Assembly: GCA_045657105.1 (NCBI GenBank)
Contig: JAZOSN010000029.1
Span: 1-13,255, forward strand
From: SIG672 sp045657105
GTDB taxonomy: Bacteria; Bacillota; Clostridia; Oscillospirales; CAG-272
Reading direction: 5' to 3'
DNA length: 13,255 bases
This document shows, piece after piece, positions 1-5,979 of the stretch. Under the pieces are notes generated by a model. The model was not told the DNA's origin, ran no database searches, and saw only the letters and a program-made list of their open reading frames with translations. Position numbers and translations under genes: made by a program. Position 1 is the first letter of the stretch. Each line of letters starts with the position of its first letter.

Positions 1-1
1 T

Positions 2-184
2 GTAGGGGTCGGCGCCTCGACGACCCGTATTTAATCATTTGCTTTGCGAAGCAAAGCTACCGAAACTTAGGTTTGCAAGGCAAACCGTCACGCGACGGCT
101 CTGCCGTCGGGTTTTGCACATTTGCACTTTGCACTTAATAATGCGCATCAGGGATACCGGGTCGTCGTGGGCGCCGACCCCTAC
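2..184. repeat. Intergenic element bounded by 26-27 bp inverted repeats
   Basis: Positions 2-27 reappear in reverse complement at 158-184 with one substitution and one inserted G, enclosing about 130 bp of non-coding DNA. Each arm is itself an imperfect palindrome: GGGTCG at 6-11 pairs with CGACCC at 21-26, and GGGTCG at 159-164 pairs with CGACCC at 175-180. The enclosed DNA holds perfect 7 bp hairpins at 41-57, 70-86 and 93-109, and three copies of TTTGCAC at 113-119, 121-127 and 128-134. The layout resembles a small non-autonomous repeat element (MITE-like or a REP-type palindrome cluster). No transposase is present. The left flank lies outside the window, so target-site duplication cannot be tested. 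Element identity is inference; the repeats are directly visible. Confidence 0.6.
26..63 (+). repeat. 38 bp direct repeat, copy 1
   Basis: This 38 bp segment begins CGTATTTAATCATT and ends GCTACCGA. It recurs at 206-243 with three substitutions, exactly 180 bp downstream. It contains a perfect hairpin with arms GCTTTGC (41-47) and GCAAAGC (51-57) and a GAA loop. The repeat starts inside the last bases of the left inverted-repeat arm, so the two repeat families overlap. Confidence 0.75.
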
Positions 185-205
185 CGTGATAATTTCAATT
201 CCGCT

Positions 206-243
206 CGTATTTAATCATTCGCTTTGCGGAGCAAGGCTACCGA
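206..243 (+). repeat. 38 bp direct repeat, copy 2
   Basis: Second copy of the 26-63 repeat, differing at three positions. Its hairpin arms are GCTTTGC (221-227) and GCAAGGC (231-237) with loop GGA. The one arm change turns a T-A pair into a T-G wobble, so the hairpin stays intact as RNA. It lies outside the inverted-repeat pair, between that element and the terminator-like hairpin at 248-270. Confidence 0.75.
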
Positions 244-247
244 CCGT

Positions 248-275
248 AGCCTTCCCCGCCGGGGAAGGCTTTTAT
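248..275 (+). terminator. Strong GC-rich hairpin with short T run
   Basis: A perfect 10 bp stem, AGCCTTCCCC (248-257) paired with GGGGAAGGCT (261-270), has a GCC loop and is followed by TTTTAT. It could end transcription entering from a gene left of the window. It sits in a cluster of palindromic repeats, so it may instead be another repeat unit. A weaker AT-rich hairpin follows at 281-299 (CATTTT/AAAATG). Confidence 0.5.
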
Positions 276-316
276 AGGTGCATTTTGCTTCGTAAAATGA
301 TTTTATAAAATTTCTC

Positions 317-344
317 TTTACTTTTCGGCATAATATGGTATAAT
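317..344 (+). promoter_or_regulatory. Sigma-A-type promoter for the flavin reductase gene
   Basis: A perfect extended -10, TGGTATAAT at 336-344, is preceded after 16 bp by a weak -35-like TTTACT at 317-322. A second -10-like CATAAT lies just upstream at 329-334. The predicted start near 351 leaves a leader of about 36 nt, with AGGAG at 376-380 placed 6 nt before the ATG. No operator or riboswitch is visible. Confidence 0.65.
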
Positions 345-386
345 ATAGGCAAGGATCAAATTATTACGCGATTACAGGAGAAAAAT

Positions 387-1001
387 ATGAGCTTATCAAA
401 CATCGACGCATCTGCCCTTTTCAAGATCGAATACGGTCTGTACGTCCTTACCACGAGCGACGGAAAGAAAGACAACGGTTGTATCGTTGACGCCGTTATG
501 CAGGTGACGAGCACTCCCGAGCGCGTCACCGTAGCGGTCAACAAGGACAACTATTCGCACGGGCTTATTCTGAAAACCGGAAAATTCAACTTAAACTGCA
601 TTTGCAAGAGCGCTCCGTTTGAGCTCTTCAAAAACTTCGGCTTCCAAAGCGGAAGAAATGCCGACAAATTTGACGGCGTTGAATTCTGGCGCTCGGAAAA
701 CGGAGTACCCGTTCTTATCGAAAACGTAAACGCTTTCATATCACTCAGCGTAGACAGCACGGTCGATCTCGGAACTCACACGCTCTTTATCTGCGACGTG
801 AAGTGTGCAAGAGAAATATCGGGCGAGGAAACTATCACGTATTCCTACTACCGAAGCCACACCAAAAACACCGCCGCTCAGAAGAAAAAAGGATTTATAT
901 GCACGGTCTGCGGATACGTCCACGAGGGAGAAGAGCTCCCCGACGACTTCGTCTGCCCGATATGCAAGCAGGGCGCAGATGCCTTTAAGGAAATTCAGTA
1001 G
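387..1001 (+). CDS. Flavin reductase-like protein with C-terminal rubredoxin-like domain
   Basis: A 204-residue cytoplasmic redox protein. Residues about 5-155 match the FMN-binding split-barrel flavin reductase family, which carries FMN and passes electrons from NAD(P)H or a partner. Residues 169-204 form a short rubredoxin-like iron site with cysteines C172, C175, C190 and C193 (CTVCGY and CPICK). The spacing is that of the compact knuckle found in rubrerythrins, not of full-length rubredoxin. Comparable fusions in anaerobes are called high-molecular-weight rubredoxin and can feed electrons to flavodiiron proteins that reduce oxygen or nitric oxide; no such partner is visible here, so that role is inferred. 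The ATG follows AGGAG by 6 nt. The gene is monocistronic, with its own promoter and a terminator just after the stop. Confidence 0.88.
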   Translation: MSLSNIDASALFKIEYGLYVLTTSDGKKDNGCIVDAVMQVTSTPERVTVAVNKDNYSHGLILKTGKFNLNCICKSAPFELFKNFGFQSGRNADKFDGVEFWRSENGVPVLIENVNAFISLSVDSTVDLGTHTLFICDVKCAREISGEETITYSYYRSHTKNTAAQKKKGFICTVCGYVHEGEELPDDFVCPICKQGADAFKEIQ

Positions 1002-1008
1002 CAAAAAA

Positions 1009-1036
1009 ATCACCGACTGTGTCGGTGATTTTTGTT
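1009..1036. terminator. Bidirectional intrinsic terminator between convergent genes
   Basis: A perfect 9 bp stem, ATCACCGAC (1009-1017) and GTCGGTGAT (1021-1029), has a TGT loop. It is followed by TTTTGTTT on the plus strand and preceded by seven A residues (1003-1009), which read as a T run on the minus strand. It therefore serves both the flavin reductase gene (+) and gpsA (-), whose stop codon at 1036-1038 abuts the T run. Confidence 0.9.
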
Positions 1037-1995
1037 TAATAAAATTCTCTTTTCAGACCTCTTCCGAAAAGCAAACCGAGCGCTTCGTCGGCGTTCCTGC
1101 CTTCATAAAGTATCGAGTAGACCGTTCTGCATATCGGAAGCTCAACGCCGTACTCTTCTTCGAGCTTCATAAGCGCGCAGACGGTATAATATCCTTCTGC
1201 AAGCCAGGCGCATTTTTCGCCCTCTATGAACGCTTCTCCGAATTTGCGGTTATGACTGAATTTTGAAAAAACGGTTGCCTCGTAATCGCCAAGGTGACAA
1301 AGTCCGTAAGCCGAAAGCTCGTTACCGCCCATCGCCTTTATAAGACGCGAAACCTCTCTTGCGCCTCTTGCCATAAGCGCACCTTTGAGCGAGGATTTTT
1401 TTCTTCCGTCGAGCATTCCCGCCGCGATACCGATGACGTTCTTCGCCGCCGCGCCGATCTCGTTTCCGACAAGGTCGTCGCCGTAATAAAGACGGATAAG
1501 CTCGCTTGAAAACTCGTCAACAAGCCTCTTTTTTATCTCCTCGTTTGCACTATCGATAACCATACAGTTGGGTATTCCCGCGTAAAACTCCTGAACGTGT
1601 CCCGGTCCGAGCCAGACTGCAACGCTTCCATTTTCACCGACAAATTCGTCCGCTATCTCAGAAAGACGCTTTCCTGTCGATATTTCGATACCCTTCATAC
1701 AAAGCACGAAGATCTTATCCTTGATCCCTGCGGCAGTCAGCTCCTCAAAGAGGGCGCGCAGTCCCTGAGAATCTATTGATATTACGACAACCTCGGAGCT
1801 TTTCGCGTCCGAAAGCTTCGTTGAAAATTTCACCTTTTCTCCGAGCTCGAGCACGTCGTTACGGCGTGTTGCCATAAGCGTCTGCATATTTTTTGAGCCC
1901 TCACGTCCGTAAAGCGTGACCGTATGACCTATCTGATCGAGATACCACGCGAGGAATGTTCCCCAACGTCCGCAACCTACAACGGTAATATTCAT
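1036..1995 (-). CDS. gpsA: Glycerol-3-phosphate dehydrogenase [NAD(P)+] family, divergent subfamily
   Basis: A 319-residue protein that should interconvert dihydroxyacetone phosphate and sn-glycerol-3-phosphate in the cytoplasm, supplying the backbone of membrane phospholipids. The N-terminal Rossmann motif is GCGRWGTFLA (residues 7-16). Expected active-site positions are present: K101 (MKGIE), K185 and N186 (AAAKNVIGIAAG), D237 (LGD) and T241. Two family motifs differ: the usual SGP[SN] is LGPGH (129-133), and the phosphate-contacting Arg of the SRNRRFG motif is His at 248 (SHNRKFG). Length is close to the usual 330. The gene stands alone behind its own promoter, not beside plsY or der as in many Firmicutes. 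GGAGG at 2009-2013 is 13 nt from the ATG. Family membership is secure; exact substrate is slightly less so because of the altered motifs. Confidence 0.88.
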   Translation of the reverse strand: MNITVVGCGRWGTFLAWYLDQIGHTVTLYGREGSKNMQTLMATRRNDVLELGEKVKFSTKLSDAKSSEVVVISIDSQGLRALFEELTAAGIKDKIFVLCMKGIEISTGKRLSEIADEFVGENGSVAVWLGPGHVQEFYAGIPNCMVIDSANEEIKKRLVDEFSSELIRLYYGDDLVGNEIGAAAKNVIGIAAGMLDGRKKSSLKGALMARGAREVSRLIKAMGGNELSAYGLCHLGDYEATVFSKFSHNRKFGEAFIEGEKCAWLAEGYYTVCALMKLEEEYGVELPICRTVYSILYEGRNADEALGLLFGRGLKREFY

Positions 1996-2037
1996 GTATA
2001 TTAAAATTCCTCCGAAACGTTTATCTGAGTTTTTTAT

Positions 2038-2066
2038 ATTTTACCACATTTTACTGCCCCCGTCAA
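2038..2066 (-). promoter_or_regulatory. Sigma-A promoter for gpsA
   Basis: On the minus strand, TTGACG (2066-2061) is followed after exactly 17 bp by TAAAAT (2043-2038), with TGG directly before it giving an extended -10. Each hexamer is one base from consensus. The leader is about 35 nt. The promoter starts about 20 bp after the terminator of the upstream NUDIX gene, so gpsA is an independent unit. Confidence 0.82.
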
Positions 2067-2087
2067 GTACCCGAGCCCTTTACACAC

Positions 2088-2129
2088 AAAAATATCCCGA
2101 CAGAGCTATCTCTCTATCGGGATATTTTT
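2088..2129 (-). terminator. Intrinsic terminator of the HAD-CvpA-NUDIX operon
   Basis: AAAAATATCCCGA (2088-2100) pairs with TCGGGATATTTTT (2117-2129). The stem continues, after one C-A mismatch, with AGAG (2102-2105) against CTCT (2112-2115). On the minus strand it begins 1 bp after the NUDIX stop codon and ends in TTTTT. The A/T tails on both sides could also make it work in the other direction. Confidence 0.88.
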
Positions 2130-2130
2130 A

Positions 2131-2589
2131 TTATTTCAGTCTTGATCTTACATATTTTTCAAGCGCTCTTTTTACGGGAGTCCAGATGTTTTCGGGAAGG
2201 TCGTCGATCTCGAAGAATCTGAGCTCGTCAACCTCGCTTTCCTGCCTTTTAAGGCTTCCGCTATAATCCTTGCAGATATAGAGAATATCAACGTTCGACA
2301 CCTCGTCGCCATTCGGATAAACGTAGTGCAGATCCTTGCCCGAAAAGACGTCGAAAAGCTCGAGCGAATTTGCTACAAGTCCGGTTTCCTCAAAGAGCTC
2401 GCGCTTTGCCGCCTCGCGTGTATCCTCGTCAAGCTCTACCGAGCCTCCCGAATACGCCCAAAGGTGGTTATCGCTTCTCTTTTGAAGCAGTATTCTGCCC
2501 TTTTCGTCCTCAACTATGACGCTCGCGCCCACCTGCAAAAGCGGTCTGTGCCCTACCGTCTTTCGAAGATCCATTATATATCCAGACAT
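2131..2589 (-). CDS. NUDIX hydrolase
   Basis: A 152-residue cytoplasmic pyrophosphohydrolase. A complete Nudix box GX5EX7REUXEEXGU is present at residues 49-71: G49, E55, R63-E64-L65, E67-E68, G70-L71, which bind the catalytic divalent metals. Such enzymes cleave nucleoside diphosphates linked to another moiety; the substrate cannot be read from sequence. The short head with VGHRP (12-16) resembles a common uncharacterised Firmicutes MutT-like subgroup. The gene is last in a three-gene operon: the stop codon of the 885-residue gene is part of the ribosome binding site TAAGAGG (2601-2595), only 9 bp separate the genes, and translation is probably coupled. A terminator follows directly. An internal Met at residue 6 is an alternative start, but the first ATG is better placed for the ribosome binding site. 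Confidence 0.92.
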   Translation of the reverse strand: MSGYIMDLRKTVGHRPLLQVGASVIVEDEKGRILLQKRSDNHLWAYSGGSVELDEDTREAAKRELFEETGLVANSLELFDVFSGKDLHYVYPNGDEVSNVDILYICKDYSGSLKRQESEVDELRFFEIDDLPENIWTPVKRALEKYVRSRLK

Positions 2590-2598
2590 ACTAACCTC

Positions 2599-5256
2599 TT
2601 ATTTCACCCAAGAATTGAAGCTCGAGGAAACGTCAACGCCGAGTATCGCGCCGACCGCACAAACGGCTTTCTTGTATTCTTCCTTATCCTCTGCCAAGGC
2701 GTAGTTTTCACTGACCTCGGATCTGAGTATATTCAGAGCCTCGTTTTTATCCTCTTTCGTAAGCTGCTCGGCAACACCGAAGGCGTCGAGCTCAAGCTTT
2801 GACTCCGAATAGGATGCCGCGATAAGCGTTTCGCGCGAGATTTCGGAATCCATAAAGATATGAATAGTGCTTTCGATAGTAAGCTCGCCCTGCTCGAACA
2901 TATTATCGCTCGGGTTGGTTGCCGCCGAGATAAGCTCGAAGATCGTTTTAGCCGCCTTCGCATCCTTATCCTCGGGATCGGACGTATCGGCACTGCTTTC
3001 TGCCATCTTGGTAAAGAAAACGTTTACGGTATCGGAGATCTTTTCTGCCTGCTCCTCGGGAACTCCGAGCTTTTCAACGTTTTCGCTGTTAAAGATCTCT
3101 CCGATGACCTCGGCACTTTCCTTAGTCATATCACCAAGAAGGTAATCGAGCTTTTCGTCAAGCTGCTCGTCTGTAATACCCTCTTCCCTATTACCCATGC
3201 CGTTTATAATATTTGCGGTATTCTGAACCGAAACGAGAATGTTCTCGTAATCGGTATCCTTGGACTCTACCATCGAGTCAATAGTTTCCTTGGAGATCGT
3301 AATATTTTCCTGTACCATATCGGAATTCAGTGCAGAGCTTATGATCTCTTTCGAGGCATCTTCGAGAATTGTACTGCTGCTCAGTGAGTTGAGCGCGCTT
3401 CCGAGCGAAGAAAGATCTGCATTTTCGAGAACGTTTTCTCCCGAAACAGAATCCATGAAGATCGCCATATTTTTGATCACGCCTTCGATCTTCGTGCACT
3501 CGTCAAGGATCTGCTCCCGCGATAGCGCGTCGATCTTATCCTTTGTCACAAATAGCGACTGCGCGGTCGCAAGCGAGCTCTTATAGTTCTCTTTATCCGA
3601 AAGAGTAACCAGAGCGTTCCAGTTTTCCTCGCTCATCGAGAGATTTCCCTGATCTTTGAGCGTAGCGAGCACTTCTCTCAGTGCCACTGCCCACGTATGC
3701 TCCGCCGAAAGAGGCTCAACACCTTCCGCTTCCTGCTTATCGTTAAGATTAAATGCTATTGAGAAGAAGCTTTCAATTTCCTCGGGAGAAACGTCTGTCC
3801 TTCCGGCAAATTCCAGAGCAAGATACTGTGTCACGCGGTCTGTTACAGACTTATCAACGGTTATTCCGTGCTCGGTAAAGTTAGAGTATATATCGTTTTT
3901 GAGTTGATCCTCAGACGATGCATTTTCGTTTGCGTTATTCAGACTGCTTACAATATCCTCGACGAAACGGTCGTACGCCTCGCTATCGTCGGCAGGAATA
4001 TCGAGTATATCGAGGGTTTCATAAACTCCGAGATTTATGACCGCCGCCGCGCAACCTCTGAAACGCTCGTTTTTGATTACAGTTTCAAGCAGTCCTGCAA
4101 CGAATCCGTCCGCCGTGACCGAATCGGTAATATTCGAGTCCTCGCCTCCGACCGAGCCGAGCAGTCCGCATTTATGGAGCTGTGCAAGTATATCCGCAAG
4201 AGTTCCGAAATCCTCGCCCACCGTATCAACGGTTGTTTCACTGAACGAGGTGAAGAGCTCGTAAAGGAAGTTATCAACGCTCGGTCTGCCAACGGTCGGT
4301 ACCTTCATTCCGAGGAAAGCCTCGTTATTTTCCCATTTTTTCGATGCATTCGAGAGCACGTCTGCAAGCACACCCGAAACAAGTCTTGAATCGGAAATTC
4401 TTTCGGTCGCCGCCTTTATCGAGTCTATATCCTCGGCAGTCCACTCAGCAGGAGCTCCGCCGTCAACTACCGATACGAGTGCGGAAAAGACGTCTGCTAT
4501 TGCAGATACCTCGCCCGAAAGGCTTACCTTTTCTCCGCCTACCTCGAAAGAGGTCAGAGAATTGAATATCACCTTTCCGCCTATATTATAGGTAAATTTA
4601 ACAAGGAAATTATCGGTTATCGGAGAAATAACGTCGTCGTAAACGTCGAGATCCTCGTCCGGACCGCTCGGAGTGCCGACTCCTTCTGCACCGTCGTAAG
4701 CGTCGCCGCGATCCTCGTCATCAGAGAACATACCGGCCACCATACTCGCCGTATCTCCCGCCATTGTAAGCGTTCCGACAACAGGCGCCGAAATGAATAC
4801 GAAGATAGCAAGTCCTGCGATAATTCCGCAAAGCGCGCCTGCCCAACCGAGCTTCGGCATTTCCGGGAAGGACTCACTGAGGATCTTTTTGATAAAGTGC
4901 GAGGGTATCGCCATTATCGCAAGCAGGAGCAAGAACAGTACCATATAGAGTAATACCGCGATTATTACCGACGGAATTCCTACCATAAGCTCGCCGATGA
5001 TCGGGCTGAGCGAAACTATCTCCATATATCCGGGCATCATTCCCTCAACCACCGCGCCGAGTCTTGTCACAAGCGCCCCCGATATAAGCTTTGCTACCGG
5101 AACTGCTATGACTATCGCAAGTATTCCGGAAATGAATATAAAGGTTATTCTGACCAGTGTGGGAAGCAGTCCCTTAGTCAGTCCTTTAAGAACGTTTACA
5201 AGAATAAAAAAGAGCATCATTACCGCAAATATCGCGGTAAATACCGTTCCTACCAT
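2599..5256 (-). CDS. Large CvpA-like membrane protein with long acidic helical C-terminal region
   Basis: 885 residues. The first ~165 contain four predicted membrane helices (about 4-22, 32-56, 92-117, 138-162) in the arrangement of the CvpA / colicin V production family. Positive residues in the loops between helices 1-2 (KGLTKG) and 3-4 (HFIKK) suggest those loops are cytoplasmic, which puts both termini outside. Residues about 179-208 are a very acidic Gly/Pro/Asp linker. The remaining ~680 residues are acidic, Ser- and Asn-rich and look mainly helical, with no enzyme motif I recognise. CvpA proteins are usually about 160-250 residues, so most of this protein is an extension. AGGAGGC (5271-5265) lies 8 nt before the ATG. 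It is the middle gene of the HAD-NUDIX operon, 21 bp after the HAD gene. Family assignment of the N-terminus is moderately sure; function is unknown. Confidence 0.75.
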   Translation of the reverse strand: MVGTVFTAIFAVMMLFFILVNVLKGLTKGLLPTLVRITFIFISGILAIVIAVPVAKLISGALVTRLGAVVEGMMPGYMEIVSLSPIIGELMVGIPSVIIAVLLYMVLFLLLLAIMAIPSHFIKKILSESFPEMPKLGWAGALCGIIAGLAIFVFISAPVVGTLTMAGDTASMVAGMFSDDEDRGDAYDGAEGVGTPSGPDEDLDVYDDVISPITDNFLVKFTYNIGGKVIFNSLTSFEVGGEKVSLSGEVSAIADVFSALVSVVDGGAPAEWTAEDIDSIKAATERISDSRLVSGVLADVLSNASKKWENNEAFLGMKVPTVGRPSVDNFLYELFTSFSETTVDTVGEDFGTLADILAQLHKCGLLGSVGGEDSNITDSVTADGFVAGLLETVIKNERFRGCAAAVINLGVYETLDILDIPADDSEAYDRFVEDIVSSLNNANENASSEDQLKNDIYSNFTEHGITVDKSVTDRVTQYLALEFAGRTDVSPEEIESFFSIAFNLNDKQEAEGVEPLSAEHTWAVALREVLATLKDQGNLSMSEENWNALVTLSDKENYKSSLATAQSLFVTKDKIDALSREQILDECTKIEGVIKNMAIFMDSVSGENVLENADLSSLGSALNSLSSSTILEDASKEIISSALNSDMVQENITISKETIDSMVESKDTDYENILVSVQNTANIINGMGNREEGITDEQLDEKLDYLLGDMTKESAEVIGEIFNSENVEKLGVPEEQAEKISDTVNVFFTKMAESSADTSDPEDKDAKAAKTIFELISAATNPSDNMFEQGELTIESTIHIFMDSEISRETLIAASYSESKLELDAFGVAEQLTKEDKNEALNILRSEVSENYALAEDKEEYKKAVCAVGAILGVDVSSSFNSWVK

Positions 5257-5277
5257 TTTGTTATGCCTCCTGTTTTT

Positions 5278-5895
5278 TCAAATATTTTTCTGGAAAAATC
5301 CGAGTTTTTCAAAAGTATTTGCCAGCTTTTCGGCATCTCCGTCGAAAATATAGCCTGCCATTCCGAATTTTTTTGCCATTCTCACATTATCTGTGCTATC
5401 GTCGATAAAAACCGAATCGTCGGGATTTACATCGTAGCGTGCGAACAGACTCATATATATATCGCGCTCCGGCTTTACGCTCTTTTCCTCAAAAGAAAGA
5501 ACTGCGCCGTCGATATACTCCATAAACCCGAGTCCTTCGACTATTTCCGGAAAACGTTCGCTCACATTCGAAAGAATATAGACGTTTTTGCCCGCCTCTT
5601 TAAGTCTTTTTACGACCTCTGTCATCTCTGTTATCTCGGGAAGATGCTTGTGGAAATTCGCGACCACGCTATCAACACTCTCGTAAAGACGTTCGGGAAC
5701 ACGCGCTTTCCAGCTTTCAAGAGCGCCCTCGTATGTGATCTCTCCCTTATCGAGCTTTCCCCACTCGGCAGAGAAAAAGACCTCGGACGCGATATAATTC
5801 GCATCTGATATATTACGCACGTATTTGAGTATGCAGCGCATAGGATTATAGTCAACGAGAACGTTGCCGAGATCAAATACGAAATTCTTTATCAT
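5278..5895 (-). CDS. HAD superfamily hydrolase, subfamily IA (YihX-like)
   Basis: A 205-residue cytoplasmic phosphatase-type protein. HAD motif I is FDLGNVLVD with nucleophile D8, motif II is ILSNVSE with S109, motif III is SVKPE with K141, and motif IV is FIDDSTDN with D165/D166. A helical cap (about residues 16-90) sits between motifs I and II, as in subfamily IA. The position two after the nucleophile, usually Asp, is Gly10, as in the FDLGNV subgroup that includes E. coli YihX, a glucose-1-phosphate phosphatase. Substrate is not predictable. The reading frame is open back to 6132, but that part overlaps ylbJ and crosses the promoter. The ATG at 5895 was chosen because AAAGGAAG (5910-5903) precedes it by 7 nt and the family begins just before FDLGNV. 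First gene of the HAD-CvpA-NUDIX operon. Confidence 0.9.
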   Translation of the reverse strand: MIKNFVFDLGNVLVDYNPMRCILKYVRNISDANYIASEVFFSAEWGKLDKGEITYEGALESWKARVPERLYESVDSVVANFHKHLPEITEMTEVVKRLKEAGKNVYILSNVSERFPEIVEGLGFMEYIDGAVLSFEEKSVKPERDIYMSLFARYDVNPDDSVFIDDSTDNVRMAKKFGMAGYIFDGDAEKLANTFEKLGFFQKNI

Positions 5896-5950
5896 AGGTT
5901 CACTTCCTTTGCTTTCACATTCCTGACAAAAATCAACACTATACATCTTA

Positions 5951-5979
5951 ATTATACACCTGCCGATATAATTTGTCAA
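5951..5979 (-). promoter_or_regulatory. Consensus sigma-A promoter of the HAD-CvpA-NUDIX operon
   Basis: On the minus strand, TTGACA (5979-5974) and TATAAT (5956-5951) are both perfect and separated by exactly 17 bp. The leader to the HAD ATG is about 50 nt. The stop codon of ylbJ (5978-5976) is inside the -35 box. A perfect 12 bp palindrome, GCAAATATTTGC (5986-5997), lies 6 bp upstream of the -35 box, inside the end of ylbJ, and could be an operator, though it may be chance. A vegetative promoter separates this operon from the sporulation gene before it. Confidence 0.92.

Noticed and set aside
2..184. Full insertion sequence or CRISPR array in the left repeat region
   Set aside because: There is no transposase frame and no regularly spaced repeat-spacer pattern; only two copies of each repeat type are present.
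39..308. 89-codon open frame on the plus strand in the left intergenic region
   Set aside because: It runs through the inverted repeats, direct repeats and terminator-like hairpin, has no ribosome binding site, and its product resembles no protein family I know.
3868..4389. Plus-strand open frames inside the 885-residue gene, also at 2326-2802 and 2860-3387
   Set aside because: They are shadows of the real minus-strand genes, without ribosome sites or recognisable products.
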